61,309 nucleotides of DNA from DTJG01 sp964532995. Its GTDB lineage: Bacteria > Ratteibacteria > UBA8468 > B48-G9 > DTJG01. The stretch lies in assembly GCA_964532995.1 (NCBI GenBank), contig CAZHJN010000004.1, positions 1 to 61,309 of the forward strand, given 5' to 3'. Each line of letters opens with the position of its first letter. Within the stretch, counting starts at the first letter, position 1. The position numbers and the translations under genes were made by a program. Of the stretch, positions 26,152-33,882 are shown one piece after another. Under the pieces are notes generated by a model. The model worked only from the letters and a program-made list of their open reading frames with translations, was not told the origin of the DNA and did no database searches.

Positions 26152-27339
26152 ATGTCAAAATCTGTAAGATGGGGAATTATTGGACTCGGTCACAGAGGAA
26201 GGGCGCTTGCATATCTCTATCATTCTGTTGTTCCAAACAGCAAGGTTATTGCTGTTTGTGATAAAAAAAGGTCACTTGCAGAAAAAACAGTTGCAGTATT
26301 AAAGGATCCCGATATCAAAATCTATTCTGATTTCACAGAAATGTTAAGAGAAGAAAGAATAGATGCAGCGGGTATTTTTGTTGCACCAGAAGACAATCCG
26401 GACATCGTCTGTGAGGCACTTTGGGCAGGAAGACATGTCCTGTGTGAGGTTCCTCTATCTCTTACAATGGAAGGGTGCTGGAAGATTGTAACGACTGTTG
26501 AAAAAACCGGTCTTAAATTTCAGATGGCAGAACAGCTCAGATATGCTGCTTTTGTGAAAAGCTGGAAGAAGATGGTTGAAGAAAATATGCTTGGAAAGAT
26601 TCTTTACTGTGAGGGGCAGTATCTTCATGGAATGGGTCCTGATAGATACTGGATGGATCCTGGGACAGGAGAGAGAATTTCCATTGAAGAGGCAGAAAAA
26701 GGTGGTATTGCTATGGAAAAGACAAGGTTCTGGAATCTGAGGCATCCAATTTATTACCTGCCTCATGAACTCAGTCCTCTTCTTCATATTCTTGATGACA
26801 GGGTTGTAAAAGTTGTTGGAATGTCAACGAGGTCTCCATCTTACAGATACCAGTGGTTCCCTCAATCGGATCTTGAGGTTGCTCTCATGCATACAGAAAA
26901 GGATACCATTTTGCGTTTGATGGCTGGATTTATCGTGGAGACACTTACCGGCAGTGAACACTGCAACCGCATGATTGGAACAAAGGGATGGGTTGAACAA
27001 CCGAGAACAAAATCAGAAAAAGGAAAAATGTGGCTATCGCAGTATTATTTTTCTGACAGGTTGGATGCTGAATGGAACTATTCCAGTTACTGGGAGTTTC
27101 CATCTGCTGCAAGAACAACAGGTCATGGTGGGCTTGATTATTATCCGATTTCAAACATGGTGGAAGCGATTTTGTTTGATAAACCTGTCAATATGGATGT
27201 TTACAGAGCGGCTGATACAGCAGCACCTGCAATTCTTGCCGGTATGTCAATAGAAAGAGGCAATGTCCCTTTTGATGTTCCTGATTTCAGGCCTGGAAAC
27301 AGAAGAAAATGCGGACAGATGCCTGAAAAATTATTCTGA
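26152..27339 (+). CDS. Gfo/Idh/MocA-family protein lacking the EKP lysine
   Basis: The start is ATG 26152, with AAGGAG six bases upstream; an in-frame GTG at 26146 overlaps that site. The N terminus GIIGLGHRGRA is a normal Rossmann motif. In the catalytic motif the usual EKP is HVLCEVPLSLT (near 92-102), so the lysine is replaced by Val. Downstream, LRHPIYYLPHELSPLLHIL supplies the His region. The length is about 395 residues. Without the lysine it may bind a nucleotide and sugar but perform a different step, or be a hydrolase-type member like the GH109-related group (inference). It is followed 6 bases later by an AraC gene. Confidence 0.88.
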   Translation: MSKSVRWGIIGLGHRGRALAYLYHSVVPNSKVIAVCDKKRSLAEKTVAVLKDPDIKIYSDFTEMLREERIDAAGIFVAPEDNPDIVCEALWAGRHVLCEVPLSLTMEGCWKIVTTVEKTGLKFQMAEQLRYAAFVKSWKKMVEENMLGKILYCEGQYLHGMGPDRYWMDPGTGERISIEEAEKGGIAMEKTRFWNLRHPIYYLPHELSPLLHILDDRVVKVVGMSTRSPSYRYQWFPQSDLEVALMHTEKDTILRLMAGFIVETLTGSEHCNRMIGTKGWVEQPRTKSEKGKMWLSQYYFSDRLDAEWNYSSYWEFPSAARTTGHGGLDYYPISNMVEAILFDKPVNMDVYRAADTAAPAILAGMSIERGNVPFDVPDFRPGNRRKCGQMPEKLF

Positions 27340-27345
27340 TATTGA

Positions 27346-28167
27346 ATGCTTAAGAAAGAGGATTTCAGATACAGAAAAATTTGTGCTGGAAGGTTTTGTG
27401 GATACGGTAAAAAATCATATGTTCCGTACTTCCATCATTCGGCAGCAGAGATTCAGCTGTTTCTATATGGTTCCGGCAGGTACTTCATAAAAGATACAAC
27501 CTACAGGATTGGCAGGAATTCTCTGCTTGTTGTTCATCATAATGAAATCCACAGGTATCTTCCCCATCCCGGGAAGAAAGTTGAAAGATTGAATCTTGTT
27601 TTCACTCCATACTTTATAAGAACCCGACCGATTATAAAAAATATTGTGGATAAGAAGCTTGCAGGTTTTTATCATGTTGTCCTGCCTGAAAAAGAAGCAA
27701 CAATTGTCAGGTTTTTAATGGAAAACATCATAAATGAGCTGACTTCAAAAGATGAATACTGGGAAGAGTCCAGCCTTGACAGTCTGGAGAAGATATTGAT
27801 TATTGTTGACCGGGTTAAAGATAAAAAACAGACTGAAAAAACTGCATCTTCTCTGATAAAAAGGATCATTGATTATATTGACATTCATTTCAAAGATGGA
27901 ATAGACCTGAGGCAGCTGTCAGATCGGTTTAACAGGTCAATCTTCACGCTCAGCAGGGATTTCAAAAAGACGACCGGAATGGGTTTCAAAGAATATCTTG
28001 TTAACAGAAAAATTCTTGAAGCAAAAGGATTGCTTGAAACATCACAGATGAAAATAGAAAGTATATCCCGAAATTGCGGTTTTTCTGACCTTTCCACATT
28101 TAACAAAGCATTCAAACGCCTCACCGGGCTGACTCCGGCTATGTACAGAAAGATCAGGAATTTTTAG
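27346..28167 (+). CDS. AraC-family transcriptional regulator
   Basis: The N-terminal half (to about residue 130) is a cupin-type sensor domain (YGSGRYFIKDTTYRIGRNSLLVVHHNEIHRY-like pattern split across strands). The C-terminal 100 residues carry two AraC helix-turn-helix units: IDLRQLSDRFNRSIFTLSR and ISRNCGFSDLSTFNKAFKR, ending with LTGLTPAMYRK. It is the last gene of the plus operon and ends in TAG, four bases before the convergent Gfo/Idh gene. It likely senses a sugar and regulates this operon and/or the divergent nagA run, whose promoters overlap at 18910-18943 (inference). Confidence 0.92.
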   Translation: MLKKEDFRYRKICAGRFCGYGKKSYVPYFHHSAAEIQLFLYGSGRYFIKDTTYRIGRNSLLVVHHNEIHRYLPHPGKKVERLNLVFTPYFIRTRPIIKNIVDKKLAGFYHVVLPEKEATIVRFLMENIINELTSKDEYWEESSLDSLEKILIIVDRVKDKKQTEKTASSLIKRIIDYIDIHFKDGIDLRQLSDRFNRSIFTLSRDFKKTTGMGFKEYLVNRKILEAKGLLETSQMKIESISRNCGFSDLSTFNKAFKRLTGLTPAMYRKIRNF

Positions 28168-28171
28168 GAAA

Positions 28172-29413
28172 TTACCTGAACATGACAGATGGTTCTGGTT
28201 TATATACTATTTTTACAGGTTTCCCATCATTCAGAATTGACATCCTTCCGGCTTCAACAACCAGTTCATTTATGAAGCTGTTTGCCGGTGTTGCGATGAT
28301 GCCTTTTCTGTCAACTTCTTTTATCATCTGTCTTCTTTTTTCAGTATCGTCACCTGCAATATCTTCAATATCCTTGATTGTCCCGATGATCGCTGAAACA
28401 GAATCAGGACCGTACCCGACAGGTTTATATCCATCCTTTTCCCATGGAACCAACCTGAAAAAATCAGGACTTACATAATTGTATGCAGAACCGCCAGGAC
28501 CAATACCCTCAAGATAGCTATATGCAACACCTCTGTACTGATCATCATGCTTGATCATACCTGTTTTGCCATTTCCCTCACAGTACATTAAAAGTCCCTG
28601 ATCATTGCTTCCAGCACCGGCATCAGGGTATCCGAGACCGTTTGTTACTGACAGTATTGCTCCGTTTTCAAACCTGACCCTGGCATCAGACCACATAAAT
28701 CCTTCATTTCCATTCGGGAATTTCCCTTTCACGCCTTCAACTGAGACTTCAACCGGTTTGAGCTCTGTTATAAAGTAAACCAGATCAACATAATGACATC
28801 CAATGTAGACAAATGGATCTGTTCTTTCAACGGTGAACCAGTTCTGGAAGTTTGAAAATCTGTAGTAATAGGGTTCAATAAGTTTCGCATCTCCCATTGC
28901 AAACTCGCCGAACTGGCCGAGTTTATAAGCCTTTTTTGCCATAAGAGACCTGCGGTCAAATCTTTTGTGATATTCCACACCAACAAAAAGGCCTTTTTCC
29001 ATTAAAATGTGTTCTATTTCTGCTGCCTGCTTGTACTTCAAAACAAGAGGCTTAACACAGAGAACATGTTGGTTGTTTTTCAATGCCTCAATTATTACCT
29101 CATAATGTAAGTTATCAGGCATTGCAACAACGACCACCTGCCTCGGTTTCATTTCTGCTATGACCTTTTTATAGAGTTCAGGGTAATTGTTGTTTTCGGA
29201 TTCAGAAAAATCGGGGTACGGCGTGAAAGACTGGCCCGGGAATGCCTGTTTCAATTCAGGATTATCTCTCAAATACTTCAAAGGAGCGCTGTTAAGCGCG
29301 CATATTTTTATCTCTGCTACAGTTCCTGTCCTCTGCAGGTGATAAATTGAGGGCAAAAGTAAATCATTGGTTATCATTCCCCCGCCTACAATCGTCACAT
29401 CTATCTTTGCCAT
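28172..29413 (-). CDS. Gfo/Idh/MocA-family dehydrogenase
   Basis: Dehydrogenase of 413 residues. The Rossmann motif is TIVGGGMITNDLLLPSI at residues 8-24. HVLCVKPLVLKYK keeps the catalytic Lys-Pro (VKP in place of EKP). EYHKRFDRRS near 150 and the Tyr-rich segment near 185 fit the substrate domain, and YIGCHYVDLVYF supplies the usual His region. AAGGAGGAA precedes the ATG. It is divergent from a secreted protein gene at 29476, with a shared TTATAA core between them. It is not part of the AraC operon, which it faces tail to tail. Confidence 0.9.
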   Translation of the reverse strand: MAKIDVTIVGGGMITNDLLLPSIYHLQRTGTVAEIKICALNSAPLKYLRDNPELKQAFPGQSFTPYPDFSESENNNYPELYKKVIAEMKPRQVVVVAMPDNLHYEVIIEALKNNQHVLCVKPLVLKYKQAAEIEHILMEKGLFVGVEYHKRFDRRSLMAKKAYKLGQFGEFAMGDAKLIEPYYYRFSNFQNWFTVERTDPFVYIGCHYVDLVYFITELKPVEVSVEGVKGKFPNGNEGFMWSDARVRFENGAILSVTNGLGYPDAGAGSNDQGLLMYCEGNGKTGMIKHDDQYRGVAYSYLEGIGPGGSAYNYVSPDFFRLVPWEKDGYKPVGYGPDSVSAIIGTIKDIEDIAGDDTEKRRQMIKEVDRKGIIATPANSFINELVVEAGRMSILNDGKPVKIVYKPEPSVMFR

Positions 29414-29475
29414 GATTTCCTCCTTTTATGGTACTATTTATTATAACATCAGTTAAAATTTACGATGGAGGCCCT

Positions 29476-30693
29476 ATGAAGATCTTAAGATCATTTGCGG
29501 TTTTGCTTGCTATCTTTACTGTTTTTTCGTTCTCACAGCAGGTCGAAGAAAAAGCTAAAAGTGTTGCTGGAATTATTGGTGACTGGAGAAAATATTCCCA
29601 CCCCGATGTTATTCTTTCCCGGATTTTAAAAGGTTATAGACTTGATGGCAAAGGTGAATATCCTGAATTGAAACTTGTTTCAGTTTACAGAGATACCCCT
29701 TCAGAAAAAGACCTCTGTGATCAACTTTCCAGAGAATACCAGTTCAGTATCTGTGAAACAGTTGAAGAAGCTCTGACACTTGGTACAGAATCTCTTGCTG
29801 TTGATGGGGTTTTTATTATAACTGAACATGGAAGATATCCTGTGTCAGAGACAGGACAGATTTTAAGACCGAACAGAAAACTTTTTGAAAAGGTTGTGGA
29901 TGTTTTCAAGAAAAGCAACAGGGTTGTTCCTGTTTTTATTGATAAACATATTGCTACATACTGGGAAGACATTAGATGGATCTATGAGACCGCAGAGAAA
30001 ATGAAGATTCCCTTAATGGCTGGTTCTTCAGTGCCAGTTTCATGGAGATACCCACCTGTGGATGTTGACAAACACTCAAAACTGAAAGAAATTGTCGGCA
30101 TATCATTCCTCACCCTTGATGGATCCGGATTTCACGGGCTTGAAATGATTCAGTGCCTTGCTGAACAGAGAAAAGGTGGAGAAACAGGTATCAAATCTGT
30201 TCAATGCATAACAGGTGAAGATGTATGGAAGGAAGGTAAAATTTTTGACAAAAATCTCCTGGATATGGCTGCTGAAAGGCTTGGAAGAAAAATTCCAGAA
30301 GGAAAAACCATAAAGGATATCGTTGTTGAACCCGTATTGTTTGTTATTGATTACTATGATGGGTTGCGCGCCTGTCTTTTTACTCTTAATGGTTTTGCCA
30401 ACCAGTGGACTGCGGCATGGAAATATGCTGATGGAAAAATCCAGTCCACACTGTTTAAACTTGACAACAATCTTTCAACTCTGATGCATTCTGCACATCA
30501 GATGAAAGGTGTAGAGAAAATGATACTTACCGGAAAACCGTCATGGCCGGTGGAAAGAACAGTGCTGACAAGCGGTGCTCTGGATGCTTTATTGAAATCA
30601 AAATCACAGGGTGGAAAAGTCATAATTACACCCTATCTGAAAATCGGATATAAATCATTCTGGCGATGGCAGCAACCGCCTGGTTCTCCATGA
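29476..30693 (+). CDS. Secreted conserved protein of unknown function
   Basis: ATG 29476 is chosen over an in-frame GTG/ATG further up because it has GGAGG five bases upstream and starts a clear signal peptide (MKILRSFAVLLAIFTVFSFS). The mature part contains ITEHGRYPVSETGQILRPNR, a Gly-rich loop, VVPVFIDKHI and IPLMAGSSVPVSWRYPP. I recall similar unnamed proteins in planctomycetes and relatives, often near Gfo/Idh genes, with no known reaction. The fold looks like an alpha/beta domain with a Rossmann flavour. No catalytic residues can be named. It is divergent from the Gfo/Idh gene and convergent with the next. Confidence 0.78.
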   Translation: MKILRSFAVLLAIFTVFSFSQQVEEKAKSVAGIIGDWRKYSHPDVILSRILKGYRLDGKGEYPELKLVSVYRDTPSEKDLCDQLSREYQFSICETVEEALTLGTESLAVDGVFIITEHGRYPVSETGQILRPNRKLFEKVVDVFKKSNRVVPVFIDKHIATYWEDIRWIYETAEKMKIPLMAGSSVPVSWRYPPVDVDKHSKLKEIVGISFLTLDGSGFHGLEMIQCLAEQRKGGETGIKSVQCITGEDVWKEGKIFDKNLLDMAAERLGRKIPEGKTIKDIVVEPVLFVIDYYDGLRACLFTLNGFANQWTAAWKYADGKIQSTLFKLDNNLSTLMHSAHQMKGVEKMILTGKPSWPVERTVLTSGALDALLKSKSQGGKVIITPYLKIGYKSFWRWQQPPGSP

Positions 30694-30698
30694 TAAAA

Positions 30699-31208
30699 CT
30701 ATCTCAACAATCCCGGTTGTGATTCTACGGGTGGAAAGGGTGGTTGAACCGGAAAAGGAGATCCTGTTGGTGTCAGAGGTTCAATCATATCATACAGCAT
30801 CAGCACCAGTTTAACCTGCTGTTTCGGGTTGAGGGATTTTCTTATATCATCCCTGATTTTTCTTATATTTTCATTTAACTGCTGATATAATTTATCAAGA
30901 TGAATGATTTTTTCATCAATGTTTCTTATTGACTCCTGACCTTCTATCATGTGCCTTATTTCCACATCAAATTTTTCCCTTGTTTCTCTGTGTTTTTTAA
31001 TCAATTGTGAGATTTCTCTGAATTTTGAAATAAATTCCGGCATCTGGTCATCTGTTATTTCAATTTCGTTAATCATCCTGACAAGTAAATCATTTTCAAT
31101 GTTTCTCTGGAATTGCTGATGCTGCACCTTTGGAGGAATTCTGATTTCCTGACAGTATGCAAAACACAGAAATCCAAAAATTCCAAAAATTAGAATTTTC
31201 CTTTTCAT
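30699..31208 (-). CDS. Periplasmic Spy/CpxP-like helical protein
   Basis: A signal peptide (MKRKILIFGIFGFLCFAYCQ) is followed by about 120 residues predicted to be helical and highly charged (ISQLIKKHRETREKFDVEI, YQQLNENIRKIRDDIRK), then LNPKQQVKLVLMLY, a variant of the LTxxQ motif of Spy/CpxP chaperones. The C-terminal 30 residues are Pro-rich (TPTGSPFPVQPPFPP). The family binds unfolded proteins or metals in the periplasm. AAAGGAA precedes the ATG. The neighbours do not suggest a specific partner. Confidence 0.78.
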   Translation of the reverse strand: MKRKILIFGIFGFLCFAYCQEIRIPPKVQHQQFQRNIENDLLVRMINEIEITDDQMPEFISKFREISQLIKKHRETREKFDVEIRHMIEGQESIRNIDEKIIHLDKLYQQLNENIRKIRDDIRKSLNPKQQVKLVLMLYDMIEPLTPTGSPFPVQPPFPPVESQPGLLR

Positions 31209-31284
31209 TTTTTATTCCTTTCAGAAAATATCAAAAAGTTCTAGATCTGTTAGTTTTTCACATCACCCTTTTCACCCTTTATTC

Positions 31285-31749
31285 TCACATTTTTAAAAAA
31301 CTTAATACAATCGGTTTCACTATTGTTATAAAATCATCATAGGAGATTCTTATAAGTTCTGTATGGGTGCCTGCATTAAAGACAATTTCCCTGCATGCTG
31401 ACAGGGAATCCTCAACAAATGTTTCCATTCCATAGAGATTGCCAAATGGTGGCATTGCACCAATCTCACATTCCGGAAAAGCATCCTTGAACTCCTGTTC
31501 AGTGGCTATTGTAAGAGATTTTGCGCCTGTTGCTTTCCTCAGTACATCAATATCCACATGATAGTCAGCAGGTAATACAGCCATTGCAAGTTTTCCATCT
31601 TTATTGATTATAACAGTCTTAGCAAGTTCCCTTCCATGAACATGTGCTGAAGCAGCGATTTCCTGAGCGGTGTATGCCGGAGAATGTTTAATTGTAATGT
31701 ATTTGATTTTTTTTGCATCAAGAAATTCTTTGAGTCTTCTGGAAGGCAT
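31285..31749 (-). CDS. YbaK/EbsC-family aminoacyl-tRNA deacylase
   Basis: Stand-alone editing domain that hydrolyses mischarged tRNA (families YbaK, ProXp-ala). Recognisable features are HSPAYTAQEIAASAHVHGRELAKTVI with the conserved Lys region, LPADYHVDIDVLRKATG and GAMPPFGNLYGM near 115. The length of 154 residues is normal. I placed the start at ATG 31749 because the sequence AAGGAGGTGAT, a full match to the 16S tail, ends six bases before it; in-frame GTG 31758 and ATG 31755 lie inside that match. Specificity (Ala, Cys or other) is not decided. Confidence 0.87.
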   Translation of the reverse strand: MPSRRLKEFLDAKKIKYITIKHSPAYTAQEIAASAHVHGRELAKTVIINKDGKLAMAVLPADYHVDIDVLRKATGAKSLTIATEQEFKDAFPECEIGAMPPFGNLYGMETFVEDSLSACREIVFNAGTHTELIRISYDDFITIVKPIVLSFLKM

Positions 31750-31803
31750 CAGCATCACCTCCTTTTTGTTTTATTTCTTTATACACTCAAAAATGTCATG
31801 ATG

Positions 31804-31995
31804 TCAATCTTTTTTCTCTGACCACTCAGCATCAACTATTTTTCTGTCATCCGGATGAATTGTCTGCCATCTTACAATGGAAATTTTTTTCTTTCTTAAA
31901 GGTATCAGAGATAAGATAAGTACAATCAAAATCAGAACAAAAATCAGTCCGGCAAGCAAAAGTGGAAGAACCAGAATCCAGAAAAGAATTTTCAT
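31804..31995 (-). CDS. Small single-pass membrane protein
   Basis: 63 residues: a long hydrophobic segment (residues 3-33, Leu/Ile/Val-rich, interrupted by a few small residues) and a basic-then-acidic cytoplasmic tail. It begins three bases after the stop of the GNDxY repeat gene with no ribosome site of its own, so it depends on coupling to that gene. It could anchor or help export the repeat protein. Short length lowers confidence. Confidence 0.6.
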   Translation of the reverse strand: MKILFWILVLPLLLAGLIFVLILIVLILSLIPLRKKKISIVRWQTIHPDDRKIVDAEWSEKKD

Positions 31996-31998
31996 TTA

Positions 31999-33882
31999 TT
32001 ATTCAATATCAATAAGATATCCGACCCCATACTGCGTATTTCTTGGATTGATGCCTTTTTGCCATGGACCTGAAGAAAATCTGTCAGCCCCTTTACCGAG
32101 GTCAATAAGAAAACTGAAATTTCCGCCGATAAGATTTAAAGGATGATATTCAAGTGGACCAGGGATTCCCTGAACACGTGAAGGATTATTGCCTGTATAT
32201 GTGTCAGAACCATCACAATCAATGAGCATTGCCCAGGATCCCTGACAGGCAAAACCCTGACCGCTGATTGTTGCGGTGTAGCTATCATCACCTGAAAAAT
32301 CAATAAGAGCCGCAGTTCCTATGTCCCATCCAAATCCCTGTATTCCAAGTGTACCAATGTATGTATCATTGCCAGTATCATCGTAGAGTAAACCTATTCC
32401 ATAGTGGCACGCGTAAGCAAAACCATATCTGCTGAAATCTCCTGTCAGAGGCTTTCTGATATCGTTTCCGCCAAAATCTCTTGCAAGTCCTGCGGCAAAC
32501 CAGTAACCGCCTGTGGAAAAATAATCAGCCTGGTAGATATCGTTTCCCCCACCATCAAGAATTATTCCGAAACCGCCATTTGAAATTCCCCTGAAACCAG
32601 AACCACAGCCCTGAGACCAGGCATGTTTATATCTGCCAGGAGGTTCCTGATATGGTTCATCATATTTTCCTCCTGCAGTATAACAATCATTACCATCCCG
32701 GTCATAAAGAATTCCAATTCCCAGCATGCCTCCATATCCCTGACCGAAAAGGTTTACTGAATAACTGTCATTTCCATTTCTATCAAGAAGAATTCCTATT
32801 CCGCATACTGCACTTCCCTGTGCTCTTCTGTCTCCGATATATGAATCATTTCCTTCATCGTCCACAAGTATTCCGATTCCCATCAATCCGGTTCCCTGAC
32901 ATACATCTGTACCCTTGTAATAGTCATCACCACTTCTATCATAAAGAATACTTACTCCAAAAAAACCGGCTCCCTGTGCAAAACCTTCATCAGACAGATA
33001 TTTATCATTTCCCTCAAAGTCTATGATTAATAATACTTGTTTATCGGGTCCTGTATTTCCGGCAATATAGGTGTCGTTTCCTGCAGGGTCTATTATGCAC
33101 GCAATCCCTTTTAACTTATTCATATCATAGGTATCGTTCTTTTTTGTTCCAACAAGAATTTTGCCGTATCTGCCGCTTTTCAACTTTTTCAGATTCTCAA
33201 AATCAGGGTAACTGAAAATATCGCACAGGCAAATGCCGGCATTTATTAATTCTTCCATTTTTATTTTTGAAGCCATTGAAGCCATCGCAAGACCAGCCTG
33301 TTTTTCGGCAAGAGAGTGCGCTATAATATCACCCATTTCTCTCACGACCAGCCTTTCTGTAAGTTCCATGAATTCAGCAAGTTTTTTTGATGAGAAATCG
33401 CTGAAAGAAGCCTGCACAAATTTTTGAGAAATTGCGATTCTTTCATTAATTCTGCTAAGAATATCTTTTTTCATTTCCACACTTTGATTATTTTGCAACG
33501 ATAGATCAAGCAATTCAGAGCATTTTTTCAACACATCAGAAATGTGTTTAATTTCAGCCCCGCATAAATCATAAAATGTTTGTGTAATTATTTCACCTTC
33601 GACAATGCAATCAACAGGATTCCGAAGCCATCTATCAATGGTTCCAAGTCTGAAATATCCATTTTTATCATTCCACCATTTATCCTGGCTGGTTCTATCG
33701 AGAATGTCAGAAACATAATTTACATATTTCTGATACAGATCCCATTTATTGTGTTCATTAATAAGTTTTTTGATCATGCTGGCTGAATTTACTATTATTT
33801 CATTTTTTGTTTTAATCTGAGCGTAACATTCTGGATTGCAGAGGAAAAACAGGGCTATGACTGCAACATACAATCTTTTCAT
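31999..33882 (-). CDS. Secreted GNDxY tandem-repeat protein
   Basis: A signal peptide (residues 1-21) and a helical region (about 30-240) are followed to the C terminus by roughly a dozen repeats of about 26 residues with the pattern hxGhLhDxxGNDxYxxxxxxQGxxxx. Examples are GILVDDEGNDSYIG, GILLDRNGNDSYSV and GLLYDDTGNDTYIG. The Asp, Asn-Asp and Gly spacing suggests a calcium-binding beta-solenoid, but it differs from classic RTX nonamers. No catalytic motif is visible. The helical N-terminal part may interact with a partner. The ATG overlaps the phosphomannomutase stop (ATGA), with AAGGAGAA upstream. Adhesive or structural surface role is inference. Confidence 0.85.
   Translation of the reverse strand: MKRLYVAVIALFFLCNPECYAQIKTKNEIIVNSASMIKKLINEHNKWDLYQKYVNYVSDILDRTSQDKWWNDKNGYFRLGTIDRWLRNPVDCIVEGEIITQTFYDLCGAEIKHISDVLKKCSELLDLSLQNNQSVEMKKDILSRINERIAISQKFVQASFSDFSSKKLAEFMELTERLVVREMGDIIAHSLAEKQAGLAMASMASKIKMEELINAGICLCDIFSYPDFENLKKLKSGRYGKILVGTKKNDTYDMNKLKGIACIIDPAGNDTYIAGNTGPDKQVLLIIDFEGNDKYLSDEGFAQGAGFFGVSILYDRSGDDYYKGTDVCQGTGLMGIGILVDDEGNDSYIGDRRAQGSAVCGIGILLDRNGNDSYSVNLFGQGYGGMLGIGILYDRDGNDCYTAGGKYDEPYQEPPGRYKHAWSQGCGSGFRGISNGGFGIILDGGGNDIYQADYFSTGGYWFAAGLARDFGGNDIRKPLTGDFSRYGFAYACHYGIGLLYDDTGNDTYIGTLGIQGFGWDIGTAALIDFSGDDSYTATISGQGFACQGSWAMLIDCDGSDTYTGNNPSRVQGIPGPLEYHPLNLIGGNFSFLIDLGKGADRFSSGPWQKGINPRNTQYGVGYLIDIE
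32008..33144 (-). repeat. GNDxY protein repeat region
   Basis: Protein-level repeats covering residues about 247-625 of the gene at 31999-33882. Units are mostly 24-28 residues, with one long insert between units 6 and 7 (KYDEPYQEPPGRYKHAW) and another at unit 11. The most regular units are the third to sixth. The DNA copies have diverged, so this is an old expansion rather than a recent slip. Confidence 0.8.

Noticed and set aside
32652..33026. A His- and Phe-rich 124-residue open frame on plus inside the GNDxY repeat region.
   Set aside because: It is the antisense shadow of the repeats, with no ribosome site and no family features.
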